The position numbers were made by a program, and so were the translations under genes. A stretch of 64,000 bases of DNA from Beroe forskalii (Eukaryota; Ctenophora; Nuda; Beroida; Beroidae), in contig WFMF01000123.1 of the NCBI GenBank assembly GCA_011033025.1, positions 257,848 to 321,847 of the forward strand. Reading direction: 5' to 3'. Position 1 is the stretch's first letter. The number at the start of each line of letters is the position of its first letter. A model generated the notes under the pieces. It was not told the origin of the DNA. It did not search any database and saw only the letters and a list, made by a program, of their open reading frames with translations. Below are positions 11,301 through 21,276 of the stretch, piece by piece.

Positions 11301-14300
11301 GTGAAATCCGCCTCCAAAGCCTGTGAAGGTCTGTGCACCTGGGTCCTTGCCATGGAAGTCTATGAGAGGGTGATCAAGGTCGTTAAGCCCAAACAAGCCA
11401 AGTTGGCGGAGGCTGAAGCTGAACTTGCCGTCCAAATGGAGAAGCTCACTGCAAAACAAGCAGAGTTGAAGGAAGTTGAGGACGCCTTGAAAGTTCTGAA
11501 TGATCAGGTTGTTATTCCACCTTATTTGGAAGACATATTTTAGTATTTTTTCAGGTATTACAAACCACGGCGCACCCGAAATCTTTGAGGTATCAATGCT
11601 TCTTATGAAGTCTCTTTAGAATTATGAGCCCTAATGATCAGTTAGATGAAGTGGTGACCAAGAAAAAGAAGCTGGAAGATAACTTGGACTTGTGTGAGAA
11701 GAAACTGAAGCGGGCTGAGCAGCTGATTGGTGGTCTGGGAGGGGAGAAGTCCAGATGGACTGATATCTGGTAATTGTTAATTCTCTAATTGTTATTTCTT
11801 CACTTGAAATGCTACATCATGATAGCAAAATTCAGAGAATGGTATCAGGATCCCGGCATGATCAAAAGCTGTACACTTCATGATCCAGTTAAGTTTTAGC
11901 CACTTTCTGCCTCCAATTTGCTAATTTGTTTTTTTACGGCACTTGCGTCATGATCTTCTTAACCTTCTCACATCCTTACTTCTCCCTTCACAGCGGTGAC
12001 CTGAAGGAGCTGTATAGCCAGACTACGGGCAACGTGCTCATAGCCTCGGGCATTGTGGCCTACTTCGGCCCCTTCACGGTACAGTACCGGGCTGACATAC
12101 TGAGGAGGTGGTGTGAGAAGTGTCAGGTGGAGGATATACGGGTGTCAGGGGAGGTGTCACTCAACACTGTGCTAGTTGGGGACATGGAACTTGGGGACAT
12201 GTTTTACTTGTGCTGTGGACATGTTTATGTTTCACTTGTGTTGTGGACATGTTTATGTATTTAAGGAATCGAGTAAATGGCAAAACTTATTTTTTTCAAT
12301 GATTCTTGGCATCATGGTTTTGATTTCAAATGAGTGACTATGTGAAATTTCAGGAAATCCCATTGAAATAAGAAGTTGGATGTTAGCTGGTTTGCCTGCA
12401 GATGGCTTCTCCATTGACAATGCTATCATCTCATCCAAGTCCCGGAGGTGGCCTCTCATGATAGACCCTCAGGGTCAAGCAAACAAGTGGATCAAGAACA
12501 TGGAGAAACAAAACAATCTGGGTGAGAGAGATGCCGCGACAACTGTAGATTGTAGTATCAGTTAAACTCAGATGATTTAACGTTGGAAGGAGTGAAACGC
12601 ATATTCTGTGTTGAAGCCCGAAATGTTTTGACCATTGAACACTAATTTGAAACCGCATGACCTTCCATCAAACATTCCGAGCCCGCTCAAATGCCTGACC
12701 ACAAACCCTCTACAGTGGTGGTGAAGCTGAACAATGCCAACTTCGTGAGGAGTCTTGAGAACGCCGTGCAGTTCGGCACCCCTCTGTTGCTGGAGAATGT
12801 GGGAGAGGAGTTGGACCCTGTTCTGGAACCTCTCCTCCAGAAACAGATATACAAGCAGGCCGGCGTCAACTACCTCAGGATAGGTAGGGCAGACAGTGAT
12901 TATATATTGAAGGGTTTAGTAACGAGTAAAAATTGCTAACCTTGATATAACACACGAGGGCCGAAGGCCCGAGTGTGTTATATCGCATTAAGAACCGAGG
13001 CCGAAGGCCACCATGCAGAGGTTTGCAATTTTTACGAGTTATTAAACTGAATTATGCACCGTAATTACTCGTAAAAAAGGGGATAATTTCAAACACAAGG
13101 AAATGTTTTAATTTTTGATATGAAGGTACAACTGGGTCGACTGTGCGAAATAAATTATTACGTACACCATAATAAATTATTATGACCTACAGTGCGTAAT
13201 AAATCCTGATTTTGGCACTTCAGTGCGTAATAATTTATTGCGCACGGTACCGTGGTGCCTATAGGGTTTTTGAATGTATAGCAAAAACATGCCTGGAAGG
13301 TGCATAATGAGCTGTTGTGTCGATGATATCTTATTTGAATTTATGTCAAATGATAGTGGTCACTTGTCGAAAGTGTTAAATTGGTTAAATAGGTCCGTCT
13401 GTTTCGTCCTTTTTTTCCTAAAATTTGAAGTTACATAATTGTCAGACTAGATAACAAAGGTTCTTGGTACAGACTGTCTACTTATGTACGGTAAACTGAG
13501 CGATCCGTCGAGGCCAGTATCGCACCAGTATCAGGCCAGTACCACGTTAGTATAGCGCCAGTATCAGGCCTACCTCTCGACGGATCGCTCAATTTACCTT
13601 ATGTACCTACCCACTTCATCCCTATTTCTCACCCCTTTTTGGCAGGTGATGCCACTGTGGAGTACAGTGATGAGTTCCGGTTCTTCATTACCACGCGATT
13701 GAGGAACCCCCACTACCTTCCAGAAGTCTCTGTCAAAGTCACCCTCCTCAACTTCATGATTACACCGCAGGTAAACATGAATTAAACAGGAATTAAACAG
13801 GCATTAATTCCTGGTTAATTCCACCTCAAGTATGTGGGGTGGTATTATAAGGTTGTCTCAAGTGTTTTGATTTGAAATGTGGTGTGATTTGTTGGAAACT
13901 GTACAGAAAACTATGGATTGGAATAAACAAGTGATAAGTATATGTCTGGCATAACTGTCCTTAATACGTATCTATAACCTCTATCTATCTGAACCAATAT
14001 CTCTTTAAATTCGCCTACAAGGCTAGAATTCCAGATGCTAGATCACCTAGCAACCACTTAGCAGCAGCAACACCTAACTGAGGCGCTGTAGTTGCTAAGT
14101 TGAATTCGTCTATTTCAGGGTCTAGAAGAGCAGATGCTAGGTATTGTGGTTGCTAAGTTGACTTCATCCTATTTCAGGGTCTAGAAGACCAGATGTTAGG
14201 TATTGTGGTTGCTAAGTTGAATTCGTCCTATTTCAGGGTCTAGAAGACCAGATGTTAGTTATTGTGGTTGCTAAGTTGAATTCGGTCTATCTCAGGGTCT

Positions 14301-17300
14301 AGAAGACCAGATGTTAGGTATTGTGGTTGCTAAAGAGCGTCCTATTTCAGGGTCTAGAAGACCAGATGCTTGGTATCGTGGTTGCTAAATTGAATTCCTC
14401 TTTTTCAGGGTCTAGAAGACCAGATGTTAGGTATTGTGGTTGCTAGGTTGAATTCGTCCTATTTCAAGGTCTAGAAGACCAGATGTTAGGTATTGTGGTT
14501 GCTAAGTTGAATTCATCCTATTTCAGGGTCTAGAAGACCAGATGTTAGGTATTGTGGTTGCTAAGTTGAATTTATTCTATTTCAGGGTCTAGAAGACCAG
14601 ATGCTAGGTATTGTGGTTGCTAAGTTGAATTCCTCTATTTCAGGGTCTAGAAGATCAGATGTTAGGTATTGTGGTTGCTAAAGAGCGTCCTGAGTTGGAA
14701 GAGAAGAAGCAGATGCTGATAGTGGAGAGTGCTAAGAACAAGAAGCAACTCTCTGAGATCGAGGATAAGATCTTAGAGGTGCTGAGCAGCAGTCAGGGCA
14801 ACATCTTGGAGGACGAAACTGCTGTTGCTGTGAGTATACCATGACCTCCTATAAAGTCCATTATCTGTCTACACCCCTCACCTTTCTGCTTGCAGCCTAA
14901 AACATCCCTTCTCAATCTCAAAACATTAATAATTGTTCAACGCAGTATGAGAATAATTAGAATTCACATCAAATATCAGTTGAACATCAGTCAGCTAGAA
15001 CGCTAGACTCACCTTCCAAACTTTGTCCACCTTATTGTTAGAGGTTTTGTCGTATGGCACAGCACATCCTAGGAGCGCACTTCCCCTCACGTCTTGAAAC
15101 TCTTCTCACCTTCACCCTACAGGTGTTATCTTCCTCCAAAGTCCTGTCTCAAGAGATAACAGAGAAGCAGGTGATAGCTACAGCTACTGAACAGGAAATA
15201 GACACTACACGGAGCGGTTACAAGTCTGTGGCTGAGCACTCCTCCATCCTCTTCTTCTGTCTGTCCGAGCTGGCTAACATAGAGCCCATGTACCAATACT
15301 CCCTCACCTGGTTTATCAACCTCTTCATCAGCTCTATAGAGCAGAGTGAGAAGAGCGAGGATCTGGAGACCAGGCTCTCTAATCTCAACGACCACTTCCT
15401 AAAGAATGTGTACAGGAATGTGTGTAGGTCGCTCTTTGAGAAGGATAAGCTGCTGTTTTCAGTGCTGCTGACTATCAGTATTTACAGCTTCAAGGGGCAG
15501 ATAGATGACACCGTCTGGAGGTAAGCTACATGGTTCTTATTGACGCGGATTTTGCTTCCATTAAGATTATCTGATACTCAAATCTTATTTTAATTTATTT
15601 TTCAACTTATTTTTGTTTCTTTATTGATCCTCCCCTCCCCTAGGTTCCTGCTAACAGGCGGAGTTGGCATGGGTAACCCCCACCCGAACCCCTACCCTGA
15701 CTGGCTAACTGACAAGGCCTGGCAGGAGCTGGTATACGCTAGCGAGCTCCCTAACCTGAAGAACCTGGCATTCCCACTGGACCCGGGTTTTAAAACTCTG
15801 TACGATAGTCCGGAACCCCACTTGAGCGACCTCCCTGGCAAGTGGCAATATCTGGCAGGGCTGGACAGACTGGTCATTCTGCGATGTATCCGCCCTGACA
15901 AGGTGGTCTCCGCCATGCAGAACTTTGTTATTGAGAAGCTGGGGCAGTACTTCGTGGAACCTCCCACCTTCGACCTGGCTGCCTGCTTCGCTGACTCGGC
16001 CTGCTTCACACCCCTCATATTCGTGTTATCCCCCGGGGCGGACCCCATGGCCAGCCTTCTAAAGCTGGCTGGGGAGCATGGGTTTTCTGGAGACAAGGCC
16101 CCGCAGGCCATATCTCTGGGACAAGGCCAGGGCCCTATTGCAGAGAAGATGATAGATGATGCTCTGATGGACGGCACGTGGGTTATCCTGCAGAACTGCC
16201 ACTTGGCCTGCAGCTGGATGCCAACTCTGGAGAAGATATGCGAGGAGAAGGTGGTTCCAGACAAGCCTCATCCAATGTTCAGGGTGTGGCTGACAAGCTA
16301 CCCCTCCGAGTCCTTCCCAGTCTCAATCCTCCAGAACGGCATCAAGATGACTAACGAACCACCCAAGGGACTCAGAGCCAACCTCCTGAGGTCCTATCTC
16401 AACGATCCCATCACTAATCCCGACTTCTACGAGGGATGCAAGAAACCCCGGGATTGGTTCAGGCTGCTGTTTGCCCTGTGCTTCTTCCATGCTAACGTTC
16501 AGGAAAGAAGGAAGTTCGGTCCCCTTGGCTGGAACATACCCTATGAGTTCAATGACTCGGACCTTCATATCAGCATGCGACAGGTAACAGCAAAACGCCC
16601 CCTTTTTCCATTAAATAACAGTACAGCCTTACGACACCCTTTAACTCATGAATGGTGAAATAGCTCAGACAGAAGTTTCTCATCAAATAATCACCTCTTA
16701 ACTATTCATAAGTTACCCCCTTCCACCAATTCCTCCCAGATCCGCATGTTTTTGGAAGACTACGACACTACTCCGTTCGACGCGCTCCGCTACCTTATCG
16801 GCGAGTGTAACTACGGAGGCCGAGTGACGGACGACCACGACCGCCGACTCCTAAACTCCATCCTGAGGATGTACCTCAACTCCGACGTCACTGAGGTGCC
16901 GAACTCAGCGATAACGGAGGGGGTACCAGGGAATGCAGTCCCAGACTGTAGGGCACAAGAGGATTTTTCGAAAAATTACATTAGGTGGGTGTTCCCCACA
17001 AAATTTCTAAATGACGTCATCATCATTCGTCAACATGGTTAATATTCCCAAAAATATCCCCAAATTTCGAACCCTACAAACTTAGATCCTCGGAATAATT
17101 GTTCCATGTAAATTTTTTAAATTTTGCTGTGAGATTTGGTTTAAGGTGATCCTGGGTTATGGGAGCTGCATTCCGACATTTTGATTCTTGTATTTTCAGA
17201 TCTTTGCCGATGCTGGCTAAACCGGCAGTCTTTGGTCTGCACGAGAACGCTGACATCACCAAAGACCAGCAGGAAACGCAGAACCTCTTCACCAACATCC

Positions 17301-19534
17301 TGCTGACACTACCCACCCAGAGCAGCAGTGGGGAAGGCAGTGCTGAGGATGCTGTCTGCAGCCTGGCGCAGACAATCCTCTCACAGCTGCCCCCGCAGTT
17401 TGATCTCCTGGATGTGTTTGAGAAGTTTCCCATAGTGTACGAGGACAGCATGAACACCTGCCTTCGACAGGAGTGCATCAGATACTGTAGCACAGGGATC
17501 ACTGATCAGACAGGAGTGCATTAGGTACGCTGGGATCTGGGAATCAGCCCCCACGACATCTGGGGTTATTCCCCTCCCAAATTGAGTGTATCAGGCATGC
17601 AGGGATCGGGGATAAAACTGGCTTAATCTGGGATTAAATAAGGATTAATGAAGAATTTTCGCCTGTCCAAGATAGAAACTTCAACTAGACCACAACCCAC
17701 AACAAAATCTTGAATCATCTCAACCCATCCTATCTTCCTTACAATTCCTCCACAGATACAACCGTCTGACAAGCGTTATCAAGCGGTCGCTGGAGAACCT
17801 GATGAAAGCAGTGAAAGGTCTGGTAGTGATGAACAGTGAGCTGGAAGAGGTGTTTTCTTCTCTCTTCATTGGCAAAGTGCCAGGCAGCTGGCTCAACGCT
17901 TCCTACCCCTCACTCAAACCACTTGGTTAGTTGCATCCTGTCAAACCTCTCAAAATATCAAACCAATTATCAAATTATCAAACCAATTGAGCAATTAGAA
18001 GATTGGATTTAAGTTCATGCTCGTATCAGTTTTTCATATTTATGTGAAAATTTTAGGTATATATTCAGAAGGTTGTTTTTCTTTTCCTGATTATCTGCTT
18101 TCCAGGGAGCTACATCTCGGACCTGGTTCAGCGTTTGGAAGGTTTCTACGCCTGGATCAACTCCGGGTCAGCCCCAGTGGTGTTCTGGATATCCGGGTTC
18201 TATTTCACTCAGTCCTTCCTGACCGCTGCCAGCCAGAACTACGCTCGAAGATGGGGCATTCCCATAGACCTCCTGGGTTTCGAGTTCATGGTTATCAGGG
18301 AGAAGGAAAGTGAGGTTAGTTGACGGGAATCACGTGTTTGTTATCTGTTGTCAGGTGGTCATGTTGTTTATCTGTTGTCAGGTTGGCATGGCAATCACAT
18401 GTTTATAAGTTTATAACTGTTAACAGGTTTTCATGATCATGGTAATCACATGCTTGATAACTGTTGTCAGGTTGGCGATGACTTCACCATCTTGTCTATT
18501 TGTAAGTTGCTCCCTCTTGTTGTCAACACCTCTTGTTTTCAGCTCCCCTTGTTGTCAACTCCCTCTTGTTGTCAACCCCTCTTGTTTTCAACTCCCCTTG
18601 TTGTCAACTCCTCTTGTTGTCAACTCCCTCTTGTTGTCAACTCCCCTTGTTGTCAACCCCTCTTGTTGTCAACTCCTCTTGTTGTCAACCCCTCTTGTTT
18701 TCAACCCATCTTTGTGTCAACCCCTCTTGTTGTCAACTCCTCTTGTTGTCAACCCCTCTTGTTGTCAACTCCTCTTGTTGTCACCCCCTCTTGTTGTCAA
18801 CCCCTCTTGTTGTCAAACCCTCTTTTTGTCAACTCCCCTTGTTGTCACCCCCTCTCGTTGTCAACTCCCCTTCTTTTCAGGTAACTCGGCCTGAGGACGG
18901 GGTGTATGTGAATGGTCTCTTCCTGGAGGGTTGCAGGTGGAGTGCGAGTGAGGGGGTTCTGGCTGAGTCCCACTCCAAAGTTCTCTACTCGAAACTGCCG
19001 GTGCTCTGGTTGAAGCCGGCCAAGAAGGATGAGATAGTGGCGGGGAAGTCCTACACCTGTCCCATGTACAAAACCAGTGCGAGGAGAGGCACTCTGTCAA
19101 CCACTGGTGAGTGTAATCATTGTCCTACTACTAATAAGTACTAGGTCGAGTGAGTCCACCTAGTCGTCTTTTGGAGTATCTCTCACTCTGTGTCCTGTTC
19201 AGTAAAAAGACGCGCCCTCGTTTACTTTTAGTGTAAACACTTATTTCAAAGGGTTTGTGCCTGTGGGTCGTGCATTATTTTTTTTCAATAGGTGTGCCCG
19301 GAGGCCACACCCGATTCATTTAAGGTGCCTCACCCAGCAGGTCAGTTTTCATTGACTAAACTTCTAAAATGTCAAAATGACCTCACACTCACAGTTTTGC
19401 AGTCAATAGCTAACAACCCTCCTATCGCAGGTCACAGCACAAACTACGTCATGAGTGTAGAGCTTCCCTCCCAGAAAGACCCCACTCACTGGATCAACAG
19501 AGGCGTAGCACTGCTCTGTCAGCTCGACGACTGA
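6321..19534 (+). CDS. Axonemal dynein heavy chain, C-terminal half (26 exons)
   Basis: The heavy chain is the AAA+ motor of ciliary and flagellar arms. Twenty-six exons keep one frame of 6,546 nt (about 2,181 residues plus TGA). In order they encode the end of AAA2 (SLLWSVGG), AAA3 ([19 protein letters not shown]), AAA4 (GIGGSGRSS), the stalk with microtubule-binding head, AAA5 ([14 protein letters not shown]), AAA6 and the C-terminal domain ending [10 protein letters not shown]. The sequence resembles single-headed inner-arm chains of the DNAH3/7/12 type by my reading; no alignment was run. A complete chain is about 4,000 residues, so tail, linker, AAA1 and most of AAA2 are missing. A minus-strand gene lies where they should be, so either that gene is nested in a long intron or the locus is broken or misjoined. 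Two junctions (12175/12354 and 17481/17756) lack canonical splice sites. Confidence 0.93.
8282..8361 (+). repeat. 26-bp triplication across a dynein splice donor
   Basis: The last 18 or so bases of the exon ending at 8308 plus its donor (..AACGATAATCAG|GTAC) occur three times in tandem, the third with one change and donor GTAATA. Three equivalent donors result. The unit is 26 bp, so only the first donor keeps the reading frame. Confidence 0.95.
8501..10240 (+). CDS. Dynein exons 4-9: rest of AAA4 and start of stalk coiled coil
   Basis: Exons are 8501..8635, 9025..9176, 9297..9411, 9604..9703, 9909..9997 and 10121..10240. Conserved landmarks are [48 protein letters not shown] and a heptad-rich stretch beginning [12 protein letters not shown]. 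The introns are short and contain boundary-derived tandem repeats. Introns 9704..9908 and 9998..10120 are each flanked by exact direct repeats of the junction (11 and 17 bp). Confidence 0.9.
8655..9024 (+). repeat. Intronic minisatellite built from an acceptor/exon start
   Basis: Degenerate units of about 21 bp read ACACCACCCTACCCCAGATT. The array runs directly into the real acceptor CTACCCCAG|GTTGACAC at 9024/9025, so each unit resembles that acceptor plus the first exon bases. Confidence 0.88.
9412..9600 (+). repeat. Intronic repeat of donor-proximal sequence
   Basis: Starting at the donor (CAG|GTATCCCATAAC), variants of GTATCCCATAACATCACC recur across the whole intron up to the acceptor of the next exon at 9604. 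Confidence 0.7.
9694..9909 (+). repeat. Intron flanked by 11-bp direct repeats
   Basis: ACTTTCAAAGG occurs at 9694..9704 (exon end plus first intron base) and again at 9899..9909 (intron end plus first exon base). The intron is bounded by two copies of the same proto-splice sequence. Confidence 0.85.
9984..10123 (+). repeat. Intron flanked by 17-bp direct repeats
   Basis: TTGCAGCGTCCCAGGTG lies at 9984..10000 and, without mismatch, at 10107..10123. The exon-intron junction CCCAG|GTG and the intron-exon junction CCCAG|GTG fall at the same place in the two copies. Confidence 0.95.
10190..10310 (+). repeat. Partial duplication of a dynein exon end and donor
   Basis: The last 40 or so bases of the exon ending at 10240, with donor and about 15 intron bases, recur about 57 bp downstream with several changes (AAACAG|GTAGGACTT). 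Using the second donor would bring in a stop, so the first is taken as the exon end. Confidence 0.85.
10373..10470 (+). repeat. 37-bp intronic tandem repeat
   Basis: About 2.5 copies of a unit with ATTACAGCCAACTGTAGCCA and TTCATCTTG, just before the acceptor at 10490. Confidence 0.85.
10491..11769 (+). CDS. Dynein exons 10-13: stalk and microtubule-binding domain
   Basis: Exons are 10491..10646, 10890..11156, 11301..11507 and 11642..11769. Coiled coil 1 ends [12 protein letters not shown]. The binding head starts [19 protein letters not shown], a family hallmark. Coiled coil 2 contains KLAEAEAEL and [20 protein letters not shown], followed by LGGEKSRW. Exon 10 uses donor GTTAGT. The intron 11508..11641 has the 9-mer AATGATCAG at both ends. 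Confidence 0.92.
11499..11641 (+). repeat. Intron flanked by 9-bp direct repeats
   Basis: AATGATCAG ends the exon at 11507 and also forms the acceptor ending at 11641. The base contexts beyond differ, so this looks like an older case of the same pattern. Confidence 0.75.
11994..14829 (+). CDS. Dynein exons 14-18: AAA5 region
   Basis: Exons are 11994..12175, 12354..12521, 12716..12883, 13646..13770 and 14644..14829. Landmarks are [76 protein letters not shown] and [10 protein letters not shown]. The first junction should read ..[13 protein letters not shown], but the base after CTAG is T, so no GT-AG pair keeps frame unless one G has been lost. The last exon is preceded by nine imperfect copies of its own acceptor and first 40 or so bases. 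Confidence 0.88.
12914..13048. mobile_element. Small foldback element (MITE-like) in a dynein intron
   Basis: The ends mirror each other (TAACGAGTAAAAATTGC against GCAATTTTTACGAGTTATTA). Inside is a near-perfect hairpin, GATATAACACACGAGGGCC with its complement. There is no ORF. Adjacent at 13131..13260 is another palindrome-rich stretch based on GTGCGTAATAAATTATTA. Confidence 0.75.
13482..13606. mobile_element. hAT-like nonautonomous foldback element with 8-bp target duplication
   Basis: The element spans 13490..13598. It begins GGTAAACTGAGCGATCCGTC and ends with the near-complement (..GACGGATCGCTCAATTTACC). It is flanked by exact 8-bp copies of TTATGTAC (13482..13489 and 13599..13606). An 8-bp target duplication is a hAT signature. 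The interior is a run of CGCCAGTATCA-type repeats. A longer member lies at 61155..61568. Confidence 0.85.
14105..14690 (+). repeat. Array of about ten copies of an acceptor plus exon start
   Basis: Units of 54-60 bp each contain TATTTCAG|GGTCTAGAAGA, then CCAGATGTTAGGTATTGTGG and TTGCTAAG. The last copy is the true start of the exon at 14644. Earlier copies run into stop codons in the exon frame, so they act as decoy acceptors. Confidence 0.93.
15123..16984 (+). CDS. Dynein exons 19-21: AAA5-AAA6 core
   Basis: Exons are 15123..15520, 15644..16583 and 16740..16984. The large middle exon (313 codons) carries [57 protein letters not shown] and [17 protein letters not shown]. Exon 21 contains [18 protein letters not shown] and then a divergent tail where most heavy chains have a more conserved loop. 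Its donor at 16985 restores phase with the next exon (..YIRSLPM). Confidence 0.92.
17200..19534 (+). CDS. Dynein exons 22-26: C-terminal domain and stop
   Basis: Exons are 17200..17481, 17756..17925, 18106..18314, 18881..19106 and 19431..19534. Landmarks are [97 protein letters not shown] and a final CQLDD. The end of exon 22 is abnormal: 43 bp are duplicated and a GT donor follows only the second, frame-shifted copy. A conventional read-through to 17524 would stop early. Confidence 0.9.
17466..17527 (+). repeat. 43-bp duplication at the end of a dynein exon
   Basis: GACAGGAGTGCATCAG at 17466 recurs as GACAGGAGTGCATTAG at 17509. Only the second copy is followed by a GT donor (GTACGC). Because 43 is not a multiple of three, the second copy is out of frame and carries a stop. 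Confidence 0.85.
18330..18875 (+). repeat. Two minisatellites in a dynein intron
   Basis: 18330..18480 holds about four copies of a unit with CTGTTGTCAGGTTGGCATG, each with an internal CAG|GT. 18505..18875 is an 18-bp array (TTGTTGTCAACTCCCCTC) that runs into the polypyrimidine tract of the acceptor at 18880. Confidence 0.88.
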
Positions 19535-19953
19535 ATCTAACATTTCCTTGTGTTTGAAAAGTAAACTGATCGGAGTTTATGATTGGGAATTAATAGAGGC
19601 GTTTATTTTTTTCATATTTAATTTCGCTAGAAATATTTTTGGTATTTTGTTAAACTTAATAGTATCTGTAATATGATATTAGTTTCATATCGACATATCA
19701 AGTTAACATTAAAATAACAAAAGTAACTTTTTGCGTTGTAAATTTTTTGCGTTTAAGACTATTCTTAAGAATAGTCTAATTCTATTTCTATTATCTAAAT
19801 CAAAATGTATTGAAAATCAGAATTGTAATATCGTGAGTATCGTTTCACACTGAAAGTGAATATGTTTGAATGGGTAAATATTTTTAATATTTCCGATCCA
19901 CGATCCTTCTAAAAGACTTTTGAAGTTTTTGGATATTTTCCTATAAATGTCTG
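19535..19953 (+). other. 3' flank of the dynein gene
   Basis: AT-rich, with no ORF of interest. An ATTAAA near 19710 could serve as a poly(A) signal, but nothing else supports it. Confidence 0.35.
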
Positions 19954-20639
19954 AGCCTGCATAGGTGTACAGTTTACGTACGCGCGCAGCACTTCTGGGT
20001 GGCCCAACGTTGCAATTGTAACTGTAAGCTGTGAGGGGTACGGTGGGCCGAAACCCCTCAGCTCCGTTCCGGGTTCCCTGTCTTCACCTACTGATGGAAA
20101 ACCTCATCGCAGTTGACAAGGGGGACCTTAGACCTTGCATCTGCAAGGTAACCTTACTTGCGCGCGCAAAATAAGGCTCCGTAACTTACCACATGTTACG
20201 TGTCCCTGTTTGTTCGCGCTTGCGCGCGCAAAATAAGGCTCCGTAACATGGAGTAACTCCGTAACATGTTACGGAGCCGTATTTTGCGCGCGCAAGCGCT
20301 TTTCTAATTCTACGAAAAGCGCGCGCAACCGCGAACAAACAGGGACACGTAACATGTGGTATAGGTAAAAGGTAACCGCTGATGATTCACAGTTACCTCA
20401 CCATCTGTGTGTTGTCTATTGCTTCCTAATCCCGCATAGGTGTGTGCACGCGCCGCGCGCTTCCAGCTACGGTCTATTGCCTAACTTTTTTAGGGCCCTG
20501 GTTTCGCGCACTGAATGCGCAGCAAGCGCTTATTTAGCGCTTGCCGCGCACCCTGGTTAGGGGGAGGCTAGTGTAGTAGTGTTTGCGTTGCGCGTAGGGA
20601 CTGGGAAGCGCAGCGCGCGTACGCACACTTATGCGGGCT
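19954..20639. mobile_element. Nested inverted-repeat element rich in GCGCGC
   Basis: The ends mirror each other (AGCCTGCATAGGTGT against ACACTTATGCGGGCT). Inside is a second, stronger pair of arms: CCACATGTTACGTGTCCCTG then TTTGTTCGCG near 20190, answered by its complement near 20330, plus GCGCGCAAAATAAGGCTCCG facing its complement at 20225-20290. There is no transposase. A third copy of the CCACATGTTACGTGTCCCTG arm sits at 20648. Confidence 0.7.
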
Positions 20640-21276
20640 TAGGGGTTACCACATGTTACGTGTCCCTGTTTGTGGTATGTGTCCCATATAACTCTGGCTG
20701 AGTGACTTCACAGATCTAAACGTCAATTTTTCTGTATCCTAAACCTAACTATGGCCCTAACCAAAATTCCCTAACCTTAACCCTTACACTAACCCTAACT
20801 AATCCTGACCCTAACCCTTAAAGCGCTAGGTGCGCTTAAATGTATTTTTCTGAGTGACGTCATTATCATAGATAATGAAGAACCCAGAGTTATAGGAGAC
20901 ACTAGCCAAAAATCGGTCTTTTTAGAACATACATATCATACTACCTCATAGTCATCACAACCTCATCATTTGGAAAAGATACATACATACCCCAACCTCA
21001 TCTCATCATTTAAAATATTTATGTTAGGTCACTCATTCAATATGAAAGGATGAAGTGACGTCACTACTGCAATTTAAGTTAGATCATCAAATTTATTCAT
21101 TCAAAATTGAAAATGGTTGAATGCTACATTCTGTGTACTATAATGTTAGGAGTGAACATTTGTTTGTTTGGTACTCCTAACCGAAGTGGAAGAAACGCCT
21201 TAAAAATTTTATTTACAATTAATTGACATAAATAGGTACAGAAAATTAACTTAATTTTCTTAATTATTAATATTAA
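20640..21276. other. Intergenic AT-rich sequence
   Basis: No gene seen. It contains a short CCTAACCCTAA-like run (20740-20820) related in composition to the telomere-like block. Confidence 0.4.
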
